Notes under the pieces: generated by a model | What the model was told of the DNA's origin: nothing | The model's database searches: none | Seen by the model: the letters and a program-made list of their open reading frames with translations, nothing else | In this document: one piece after another, positions 31,735 through 41,287 of the stretch | Layout of the letters: every line of letters begins with the position of its first letter | Numbering within the stretch: the stretch's first letter is position 1 | Position numbers and translations under genes: made by a program | DNA from: Astragalus membranaceus | Lineage: Eukaryota; Streptophyta; Magnoliopsida; Fabales; Fabaceae | Length of the DNA: 64,000 nt | Assembly: GCA_039519185.1 (NCBI GenBank) | Contig: CM076848.1 | Span: 30,361,917-30,425,916 of the forward strand | Reading direction: 5' to 3'

Positions 31735-32112
31735 CCCCTTCCCTCGAATCCCCTCATTTTCATTTTCAGCAAACCTCTCACTCACTCTCTCCTTCGCAAA
31801 ACCCCGAACCAACCCAATCCATCGTTCTCTCCCTCACTCTCCAACGCCCTCCACCGCCCTCCTCCGCCCTCCGCCCTCCTCACGCAGTACTCACTCTCTC
31901 CCTCCGTTCTCCTTCTCCTTCTTTCAACGCCTCAATCAGCGATGGCTCTCTCTCAACAGCCACCGCCATCACCTTCACGCTCCCTCCACAGACGCCTCCG
32001 CCTCACCTCCCCGTCTTGCTCGAAGCACCACCACCATGGTGACCAGCGCCTCTCCTTTCTTAGTCGCCTTTCCTTTCTCAGTCGCTCTCCTCTCTTCTTC
32101 TTCTTAAAAGGT
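31735..32112 (+). other. CT-rich leader of CACTA 3 with splice donor
   Basis: This matches the leader of CACTA 2: the shared phrase ctctcctctcttcttcttct then taaa is followed by a donor (GGTATGCATT). Downstream both have several copies of cgaaaccctaaccccc-like sequence. The ORFs across it are compositional. Confidence 0.55.
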
Positions 32113-32441
32113 ATGCATTTTTTCTTCTTCTCTTCTTCTATTTTACGGAAATGCCTCCATTGTTGGTTGAATCGAAACCCTAACCCCCAATGTTGCAGCA
32201 TTCAACCCTAACCCCCTCCATTTTTTAATCGAAACCCTAACCCCCATTTTTTAATCGAAACCCTAACCTTCATTTCTCGCATAATGTTGTCAAATGCCTC
32301 CATGCTGCAATGCCATTCTTACGTATATCCTGAGGACACGCATTTATAAGAAAGTGGAATATGGTGCAAAATTTTGTCCTGTTTCTCTCGGCCTTTCTGT
32401 TTGTTTATATAGTCTTTATTATTGTCTTGGGGTCCATTTAG

Positions 32442-33758
32442 GTACAAAAACTGCATTGGGAGGCTCTTGGGTGGTTCTTGTACTATTTGGCTGCTATTTC
32501 TTAACTGAAGTGTTACGAGTGTCAAACAGCACATGGTTGAGCCACTGGACTGATCAGAGTGCTTTAGAGGGTTATAATCCTGGCTTCTACAATCTCATGT
32601 ATGGAGCTCTATCACTTAGTCAGGTATAATAGTTTTCTCATAAAATGGCAAGTAGATACATGTTGTGCATGCTACAGTCAACCACTTTGCTCAAAATCGT
32701 GAACTGAAATTTATGCATGACCATGGAAAGATACTAACTTGGAATTGTGCTTGACCTTACCGGGTTTTGGTGTCTCTAACAAATTCTTACTGGTTAATTA
32801 TATCAAGTCTTTATGCTGCCAGAAGGTTGCACGAAGCCATGCTTCACTCCATGTTACGAGCTCCCATGGTCTTCTTCCACACAAATCCACTCGGAAGAGT
32901 CATCAACAGGTTTGCAAAGGATCTAGGCGACATCGATCGTAATGTGGCTCCATTTGTGAACATGTTTCTTGGTCAAATTTCCCAGCTTCTTTCGACCTTC
33001 ATCCTAATAGGGATTGTAAGCACAATGTCCTTGTGGGCGATAATGCCATTGTTAGTATTTTCTATGGAGCGTATCTATACTATCAGGTACAATGATCAGT
33101 GTTTTCTCACATTTTTGGTTGAAACCCTAAACATTGTGTTGTTAAAATTGTATATTAACTCAGAATGATTTTGTTGTTGTTAGAGCACTGCTCGTGAAGT
33201 GAAGCAATTAGATTCAATTAGTCGATCTCCTATTTATGCACAATTTGGAGAAGCGCTGAGTGGTCTATCAACAGTTCTTCCTTACAAAGCTTACGATCGA
33301 ATGGCAGATATAAACGGGAGATCCATGGACAACACAACATCCGTTTCATGCTGGTGAACATAAGCGCAAACCGATGGCTCGCAATCCGATTGGAAACCCT
33401 AGGAGGCCTCATGATATGGTTCACTGCAACCTTTGCTGTGATGCAGAATGGTGGGGCAGAGAACCAGCAAGAATTTGCATCCACCATGGTAATCTTTTAT
33501 GGTTTGTTAGATCAATTTGTATAGCTCTTAAATTGTGGTTTGTTGAAACATGGTAATCTTTTAACTACTGAATGTCTCGAAGGTAATTAAAATTAAAAGT
33601 ATGAAAATCAAATGATGTCTCTGTTATAATATTGAGCTCATCTGACTCTTTATAGGAACTGTGAGATTTAATCTCGATTCATTCGGTGAACACAATGATG
33701 CTGACCTTTGGGAGGCTCTGGAGAGGGCACATTTGAAGGATGCTGGCCTTTCTTAGCT
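32442..33758 (+). pseudogene. Captured ABCC (MRP-type) transporter fragment
   Basis: Four exon pieces are recognisable: 32442-32623 (TALGGSWVVLVLFGCYFL to WLSHWTDQSA), 32770-33086 (SLTNSYWLIISSLYAARR, then RAPMVFFHTNPLGRVINRFA), 33184-33488 (YAQFGEALSGLS...ENQQEFASTM) and 33656-33750 (GTVRFNLDSFGEHNDADLWE). Together they cover the second transmembrane domain and a bit of the second nucleotide-binding domain of plant ABCC1/2, vacuolar glutathione-conjugate pumps. It is broken: a 1-base deletion near 33060 in the second exon, a 2-base insertion near 33333 in the third, a lost acceptor before the second exon, and a stop after the fourth. The Walker motifs are missing. Confidence 0.9.
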
Positions 33759-33879
33759 CACTCAAGTCAGTGATGCTGGCCTTTGGGAGGCTCTGTAAGA
33801 TGGTACTCAGTATGGTTACATCATATCAGTGTTTATTCTTCCTTATGCACTCTTGTTCAAATATGTCATTTGTGTGCAG

Positions 33880-34835
33880 GTGATTGTGGAGAAAGCTGGA
33901 AAAAGTGACTTTCCAGACATTGATAAGAAGAAGTAAGTGATTCTCTTATGCTATTTTGTTCCTTTTTGCCAGTTTTCAGGCCTGATATCCAGCGAAGAAA
34001 AGCCTGTAGATGTTGAGATTGAAACTATTAGGAGCCTTATTGATTTCGATGCTGATCGTGAACCTATTGCTCAAGCAATTCCTCAAGCCCAAGAAACTAT
34101 TGTGCCTCAACCTGTTTTGCAGCCAGGAAATGCAAATTGGGCATCTTTTGATGTTGCTTCTGAAGCCATGGAATGTTCCTTCTGTACCCACAGGACAAGG
34201 GCACCCGCACCACAAGTGCCACATGCATACCATCATGCCTCAAAGCCTGCCAGTGACGCTATAAGTGGTGTTGTTTCTCAACCTTCTGCTGTAGAAGTAA
34301 AACCAATTGGAAGAAATGAACTTCCCGAAGTATTAATTACACCTTATTTTACTCCCCAGTCTATGTATTTTGTGCATGCTTGCATGTGTTTATAGTTTGA
34401 CATACTATGGGTTGTGATTTATGCAGGATCTATTCACTTTTAAACACTCATCCTTCCGTGCTCCAGTTCAGGGTTGGCACATGGGTCTTAACCAGGGCAT
34501 GGGTATCTCAATGCAATATAATAACATGGAGGTACTGTTACAATCCAGAATGATTAGCTTACGAGATTATGTTATTATGTATTTGGATTAGCTTATTTTT
34601 GTGTTAAACCAGCTGGTAAATTAAAATTCAAAGACCTTTTTTTTTAATTTCCGAAAGACAAAGACCATTTTTTCCCAAAAAATAATCAAACTAAACACAT
34701 GTTTTCAATCTGTGGCTTGTACAAGAATGCAACTATGCAAGTATTTCTCTCATAAATGTATGCCCACTTTTACAGCCCATGCCAAGTTTTCCGCAGCAAT
34801 CAAAGTCAACAAATCCATTTGATCAATCCCCAACT
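33880..34835 (+). pseudogene. Captured AGD14-like ARF-GAP C-terminal fragment
   Basis: Exon pieces encode VIVEKAGKSDFPDIDKKK, a long segment from about 33980 (EIETIRSLIDFDAD, then ANWASFD), 34427-34531 (DLFTF, then GWHMGLNQGMGISMQYNNME) and 34776-34835 (PMPSFPQQSKSTNPFD). The GMG.xMQYN and STNPFD motifs and the NWASFD motif match the C-terminal half of plant ARF-GAP AGD14 (FG-repeat, HRB-like). The zinc-finger GAP domain is absent. Retained introns indicate DNA-level capture. Confidence 0.7.
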
Positions 34836-35677
34836 GTAAGTGGCTTTCATTGATTTAAAATATTAGCGTGTTATACTATTGCCAATAATAGTTCATGCTG
34901 ATCTTGTCAATGTTTGCTGGATAATGCATGGGGACGTGTTAAGCCATTAAAATTTTATACTGCTTATTGAGGAATTTGCTCTTCTAAGTGGATATTTGTG
35001 GAATGTAAATGATTGTTTGGATTTTGGCTACTATGGAGTCATAAATACATGAATTTTTTCTTGTTTTCGTTGGAAGTTACTTAACTGTCTCTTTGTTTTT
35101 TGTATGATCTCCTCTAACTTTGAATCATCTTTGTGAGTTATGAACTTAATTTGTTGCTTTTGATATTTATAATGAAATAATACTGAATTGAGTTTGGATA
35201 CTGAGAACTAAAATTTTCATACTATATTAGGAGTATCTTCAATGCTTTAGGCATCTTCCTTTGTGCATTGTAACATTTGCTTATTATTTTGTCTTGTTTG
35301 AATGTGAATTGTCCTTTATGTGAAACTTGTTCTTGTTATCGTAAAATTAATCAACTGCTTTAACCTTTAGGCTGCATATCCTGTTATCAAATTGTCCTTT
35401 GTGTGCAACCAATTTGTAAGCCTGAAAATGGAAGCCATGACATATGATAATGTGTTTGGATTTTTAGAAAGGTTGGAATGTTTGTTTTTTGTTTGATTTC
35501 CTGACATAGTTGGTTCTTGGTGTAGGTAATGGAATGACATTGTGATGAAGAATAACAGATTAATGGAATTGCAGGATTTTAATTTCCAAAGGATACATGC
35601 ACAATTTTGTGTTGGAACTTTGAATCATCTTTGTGAGTTATGAACTTTGTTGCTTTTGATATTGCTGGAGATTTCTG

Positions 35678-37990
35678 ATCAATGGGTGCACTGGTCTCTA
35701 CCGAAAATTTACGAATACCCTTGCGGTGTCGGTGCTGCTGTCAATTGCATGGATTGGCTTTGAGGTAGTTTTTAGAAAAAATATTATATGTATAGAAATA
35801 AACAGTTGTAGAGTTGAAATTAGATGTGCTTTCTCTGTTGGGGTATCCAAATATTTCCTTTTTTTTGCTTTTTTGATATTACTTTAATGTCAGTCAATAT
35901 TGCTAACTGGTATTTGTTGATGTATTCAACCAGCTGTACTTCAATTCTACTGATCCTGTGAGCGAGCTGTGGCAAATTGCTTGGATTATTCCAGCTTTCT
36001 GGTCCCTGCTTTCGTATGCTCTCCTGGTGGTGGTGATATGGTTCCTTTGGGCTCCTTCTCATAACCCTACTAGGTATGTCCATTCCATGGCTTTGGTGAA
36101 TGCTGATATAAAAGCAACTGCTACTTGATAGTATTGTTCTAATAGTATGATAAACTTTTCTCTTGGAATGCCGACCCTGTGCTAGTTTTTGTTAGTTGTT
36201 ACATGTAAGTTGTAATAACAAAAGTTGTTTTGGGGCTACATTTCTATGTTTGCTAATGTTTTCTTATCTATTTTCTCCACTTCAGTGCAAACTTGCATTC
36301 ATTTTATACTGCACAGGTTGGTGGTAGATTGGCCTTCTTTGTTTTGTAAACTTTTAGATGTATGTTATGGAACAGTGGAATGAAAAAAATATTTCACTCA
36401 GATGATGATGTATAATAAAACTATAACCCTCAGTGTGTGCATGGCCATTTCTAAGTATATGGCAAGTAGGGATGCAAACGGGGCGGGGCGGGCACAGGTA
36501 CCTCACTACCCGGACCCGCCCTGTTTACTATAAATGGGACCCGTACCCGCGCGGGTACCCGCTAAGCGGGTCTTAAACGAGTATTATTTCTTAACGGGTA
36601 CCCACGGATACTTGTAATTTAATAAAAAATATTTATTTTTACAAAATTAATAAAAATAAACTTTTTTGTACCGCATCTTCACCATTACAAATAAAAATAT
36701 ATTTTTTGTAACAAACTATTGTCGAGAAGAAAACAAGCAAAACATCAATGAAATTGAAAAAGGCAGATTTTATGAATAACAAAAACAACAATTTCATATA
36801 TACAGATTGGGTTAGTTTGTTTTTTTAACATTCTGGGCCTATTCTTTTTCTATCTACACCACCACAATTTCATATATACACCAACATATATGAGGGTAAA
36901 TAATAAGACTAACGGGTACGGGTACCCGCGGATACGGGTACCTCACTACCCGGACCCGCCCCGTTTATTAACGGGTATTGTAAATGCCCATTTATTTTGC
37001 CTGTGGGTATCCATTGCCCCGTGCCCGTTGCGGGTATTACCCGCGGGTGCGGGTTTTTTTTGCACCTCTAATGGCAAGTGGCAGACTGGTGGCCTTATGT
37101 ATTATTGTATGGGAAGGATGTTACATGGCGCGGGAATATTTAGGTGTCACTTGATTTAGATATCAATTTATTACTTTCAGTGTGTGTTTTAGACTGCTGC
37201 TTGAAGTCGTGTTTTTAACTATGTAAAGGTATATTTGGGTCTGGATAATCCTAGTCCTGTAGTCACTACTTTGATAATTATGAATATTAATACATTTTAC
37301 TTGTTAAAAAATAATATTTATTAATGGAAAACTAAATCTTTCTCTTTCTTGCTGGGTTAGTTTATTTTGTATTGATTGATCAAATAGTTCATTACTAGGA
37401 AAGCAGGGAGTAGTACAGACTTCTTTCTTTTTGACTAAATGCCTAATTTCTAGTTAGCTGAACCTTTCATGCCACTTTCGAGTCCAATTGGCAACAAATA
37501 CCTTTTGCGAAACTTCAGTCTTTAGATATCATTTATGACAAGATTTAGGGTGTCATTTGATCCATGTAAAAAATAAGTAAGGGCTTAAATAGTTGTTGCA
37601 CCAACTGTACTAATCCCTAGCCCTATGGTAAATCTTGAGAGTTATGCAGAAGGTATTTGTTGCTTGTTGGACCCAAAAGTGGCATGGAAAAACTCAAGAC
37701 TGCAGAAAAGCTCCACTGTGTCTCTGTATATCGGAATTAGTAATTCCTTTGAAATAATCTTGTTATTTTTTACCTCCATCATTCGATTTGTTTCATTTTC
37801 TTCCTATTGTTCCTGATCCACTGGGACTGAATGTTATATGGCAATATTTTTGTGCCTGTGTGTACCTGAAAAAAATACTGATTGCCTTTATATCTTAATT
37901 GCTAGATATGCATACTTAGAGGAAACAGATGACTTTGATGAGGAGGGTATCTCTCTGCAAAGGCAACATTGGAAGCTTCAAGGCTTGCAG
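35678..37990 (+). pseudogene. Captured lung-seven-transmembrane (TMEM87-like) fragment
   Basis: Three exons with intact junctions encode GLYRKFTNTLAVSVLLSIAW (35678-35764), the membrane segment LYFNSTDPVSELWQIAWIIP to VVVIWFLWAPSHNPT (35934-36073), and RYAYLEETDDFDEEGISL (37906 onward). This is the C-terminal end of the plant lung-seven-transmembrane family. The large intron between the second and third piece contains a hAT insertion (36467-37070). The rest of the gene is absent. Confidence 0.75.
36467..37070. mobile_element. Non-autonomous hAT element A (604 bp)
   Basis: Ends are TAGGGATGCAAAC and the inverted GTTTTTTTTGCACCTCTA. The perfect 8-bp target duplication atggcaag is at 36459-36466 and 37071-37078. 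The GC-rich interior near each end repeats gggtacccgc and ggacccgccc in inverted orientation. There is no transposase. It sits in an intron captured by CACTA 3, so it inserted into the host gene before capture or into the transposon after it. Confidence 0.92.
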
Positions 37991-37999
37991 AATTTTTAA

Positions 38000-38300
38000 T
38001 TTTGCAGACAGGAATGACTGCATTTGGGAAAGCATATTACAGAAACGAAAGTGATCTAGAATCAACCCTCTCTTCAGCCAGTGATTACACACAGGTATAA
38101 CTTCCCTTTCTTTCACTTATCTCGGTTGATTCTTCCTTTCTGAATATGATTGTTGTGAACAAAGACTAATTTCTTTTGTTCTATTGTTTTGTGAGGTTTC
38201 ACACCTTGAAGATCCTCTCAAAACTCACTATCAGAACTTGAAGAGAAAACGCAGAAGAGAAGAAGAATGGAAGCAATGTAAAACTGAAAATGTAATTGTT
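38000..38300 (+). other. Unidentified exon-like pieces near the right end of CACTA 3
   Basis: Two short segments with plausible splice sites encode MTAFGKAYYRNESDLESTLS (about 38014-38094, donor after acacag) and VSHLEDPLKTHYQNLKRKRR (from about 38199). I do not recognise the parent genes. They may be a fourth captured fragment. Confidence 0.3.
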
Positions 38301-38342
38301 TATTGATTGTAATTTCTATGTTACAGTTCTGTACAGCATATA

Positions 38343-38344
<2 letters not shown>

Positions 38345-38398
<54 letters not shown>
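38345..38398. repeat. (TA)n microsatellite
   Basis: About 27 TA units lie inside CACTA 3. Confidence 0.95.
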
Positions 38399-38401
<3 letters not shown>

Positions 38402-39119
38402 TGTAAAGACCCCTAAGGGGTTTGTTATAGTTAGTTACTTCATAGTAGCAACTGTAACAGATTTAATGCTTTAAATCTTTTGTAACAGATTTTATAACAG
38501 CTTAGGCTTTGATTTTATTATGGAAAAAATGTTCCCTTACGATTAAGCTGCATAAAATGTATAATTTAATTTTTTTTTTATTTTTTTTAACATTTCCGAC
38601 GGATTTGCAACGAAAAAGTGTCAAAGTTTGCGACGACTTTGCCACGGAAATTTGCGACGGGTTTTCCGACGACTTTGCGACGGACTCATTTGCGACGAAC
38701 ATATCCGTCTGAAACGATTTGCGACGAAAATTTGTCCGTTGGAAACGTTAATTTGCGACGAAAATCAGTGTGTTTCCGACGGATTTTGCCGTCGGATATC
38801 GTCGATTTTCTTGTAGATTGTAATGAAACCACAGCCACTAAATCCGAAAAAAACCAGGGATCAAGACTCCTCAAGAAGAAACATCTTTTAGGATAGTGAA
38901 GCTCAAAATCCCAAATTCCATCGTTTACTATTTTTTATTAATTTTTTTAATTTTTCATAATCTCCAAAAAATCTAAAAAAATTTGCATAACCTTATTTTG
39001 GTTTTATTAGATTTATAGTGGTATTTTTATAATTTTTAGATTAGTTTTGACTCTTTAACGGATTTTTAGTTGTATTTTTATAACATTTTTAAAAAAAAAT
39101 TAAATAAAAAACAGGTATT

Positions 39120-39462
39120 TTTAATACACAAAGCGGATTTAACCCCCACCTAAGGTAAATACGCTTTTAAAATTAACAAAAGCAGATTTACCTTAGGTGG
39201 GGGTAAATCCGATTTTCTTTTTTTAAGGGAAATCGGATTTACCTACTAAAAGATAAATCCGATTTTGGGAATTTTAAAAGCGGATGTACCCCCACATAAG
39301 GTAAATCCGCTTTGTTATTTAAAAGTCGGATTTACCTATTGGGTAAATAAATCCGCTTTGGAAAAATAACAAAGCGGATTTACCTTGAGTGGGGGTAAAT
39401 CCGAGCGAGCTTTAATTTGGCAGGAGTATTTTTGGTTTATCAAATTATATGGGGGTATATGG
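39120..39462 (-). repeat. Right long inverted-repeat arm
   Basis: This is the inverted partner of 30915-31345, with the same modular aaagcggatttacc blocks. Here the second copy of the module is more diverged. Confidence 0.8.
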
Positions 39463-41287
39463 TGATATGATTAGGGGTACCAAAAAAAATGCCCTTTAAG
39501 TTTTGTGAAGGACTTGCAGTGTTGGCCTTAGTGTTCTGATGGCTGGCAAAGAGGTTTCTCACCATTAGGCCTGTGAACAGTTAGATGGTATTATGTAAAG
39601 GGAAAGTGATAAAAGCACCTCTCAAATTAATTTTTCCAACCCAACATTAGATGATTAAAAACATCCCTAATCCTAAGTTAACCCTTCTCGCTCACCTCAT
39701 GCGAGCAAGTACACCATACATTTTGTTCGTTGGTCGCCGCCACATAGCTTCCCCCGCTCATTGAACTCAGAGCTGGCAAAACGAGCTATTCAACCCGCAT
39801 CGAGCCGGCCCGCATCGGGCTCAAGCTTTTAAGGGTTGGGCAAAAAAGCCCAGATTGAAATCCAGGTTTACTCTTTATGGCCTAGGCCCAGCCCTATGCG
39901 GGCTGTGGGTTTTTTGGATTAGCCCACATTATGTACGATTTTTCAATTTACCACATTTTGGAAAATAAGCAAAATAAAAATAAAAAACTACTATATATTA
40001 TCACTTGTGTTGCTGCAACTTGGCTGAGGCATGCATGTACATTGAACAACTCGAAAATAAGGATATGATCAATAACCAAATTGTAGTTGGTAGTGTCCAT
40101 TGTTAGTTCAATTCTATGCAAGTGACTTTGGATTATACTATTGTTATTTTGAATAACAACCAGTCAAGTTTAATTTACCAAGTCACCTCCTGTTTGTTTT
40201 GTAGAATCATGCAACAATGATGCAAGCTTAAAACCCCATTATTTCCTACTCTCAAACATGCGACCCATGATTTGGTCAAAAAAAAAACATGCGACCCATG
40301 ATGCTTCGCTGTGCGCAATATGCACCGTTTCTTTTATTGCACGGGCTTGTTGGGTACCCATGGTCCAACTAGGCTAGCCCGACACAGGCTCAGCCTTTTA
40401 CAGACTGAGCTAAAAAGTCCGAATGTAAAAATGGCTCAACTCTTTCGGACTAAGCCCTCCCATTTTTTGGGCCAGTCCGGCCCGGCCTGGCGGGGCCCGA
40501 TCCATTTTGCCAACTCTAATTGAAGTTGCATTAGTAATTACAACTACTTTTTAAACACAATGATTTTAGAGAAAATACACTCACATTCCATCAATTTCTG
40601 GTAAAATAATGCATACACTCCATCTATTTTGTAAAAGATACTAACCTCTCGTATATTACACTTCCTCTAATACTTAAGAATAGAGAGGTTTTGGTCACTT
40701 AAATAAAAGTTATGGGAAGTTGGTGAAACTTTTTCTGCTAATAAGGCAGATGTCTATGTTATTTAGGGTCCGTTTGTTACCGTTTATTTTAAATAATCAC
40801 TTTTTTTTATAAAAATAATCAATGTTAGAGGTTTGTGATTCGTTTGTTACAAATTTTTATAAAAATAAGAATATAAAAACAAACCGTTTCAAATGAGAAT
40901 TTGTTATGAGTAGTTTCTCCTAAAAATTATTTTTTTAGAATAGTCAACCTTTTTTCTAAAATAAGTTATTTTCAGAATGTTTCACAAACACAAAACAACT
41001 TCTCATTTTCTTAAAAATCTCTAGAAACTATTCTATAAATTATTTAACAACGAAATCACTAATTTTTAATATGTAAGAGAAAAAATAAATTAGTAAAGTA
41101 ATTTTCCCTCGGATTTTAACCTCTTTAGAATAGCCTAACATTTTTTCTTCTTGATGTTTTTCCGTGGGTTTTGCATCATCAGTTTCTCAACGATGAAACA
41201 ACAAACTAGTGCGAGGGCGGGGCAGCTTAGCAAAAGGTGAAAAGCAGCATCTTTCAACAAACTAGTGCAATTATCTGAAGAAAAAAG
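39463..41287. other. Intergenic DNA upstream of the TPR gene
   Basis: Apart from the hAT element at 39768-40518, no feature is clear. The last few hundred bases should hold the promoter and leader of the TPR gene; no unambiguous TATA box was chosen. AT-rich sequence at 40765-41090 begins gggtccgtttgttacc, a phrase common at hAT ends, but no partner end was found. Confidence 0.5.
39768..40518. mobile_element. Non-autonomous hAT element B (751 bp)
   Basis: Ends are CAGAGCTGGCAAAACGAG and the inverted CCATTTTGCCAACTCTA. The 8-bp flanks attgaact (39760-39767) and attgaagt (40519-40526) differ at one base, as expected of an old duplication. Interior ends are rich in gggcc/ggccc motifs. There is no transposase. 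Confidence 0.85.

Larger units (their letters stand above)
31503..38816 (+). mobile_element. Non-autonomous CACTA transposon 3 with captured gene fragments
   Basis: The left end CACTACAAGAATAAG is identical to that of CACTA 2. The right subterminal zone (38595-38815) has the same gcgacga/ccgacgg repeats and ends TTTTCTTGTAG. The final TG is replaced by ATTG and no 3-bp duplication matches the left flank (tca), so the right tip has decayed or been altered. The interior carries pieces of an ABCC transporter, an AGD14-like ARF-GAP and a lung-seven-transmembrane protein, plus a nested hAT element. No transposase is present. Confidence 0.85.
30915..39462. mobile_element. Element with long terminal inverted repeats (MULE- or foldback-like) enclosing CACTA 3
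   Basis: The left arm (30915-31345) and right arm (about 39120-39462) are inverted copies, about 90% identical by eye over the outer 200 bp. Both start at ccatatac and contain gctcgctcggatttaccccc and caaagcggatttacc motifs. The left arm contains a second internal copy of its core. Arms this long suggest a Mutator-like or foldback element. No transposase is visible. The right side may extend to about 39497 (aaaaaatgccc). The left outer end is cut by the LINE, so the target duplication cannot be found. Confidence 0.7.

Noticed and set aside
38811..38823. Intact right end and target duplication for CACTA 3
   Set aside because: The tip reads CTTGTAGATTG in place of CTTGTAGTG, and neither reading gives a triplet matching tca on the left.
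40765..41100. A gggtccgtttgttacc start typical of small hAT elements
   Set aside because: No inverted right end or 8-bp duplication could be found within 1 kb.
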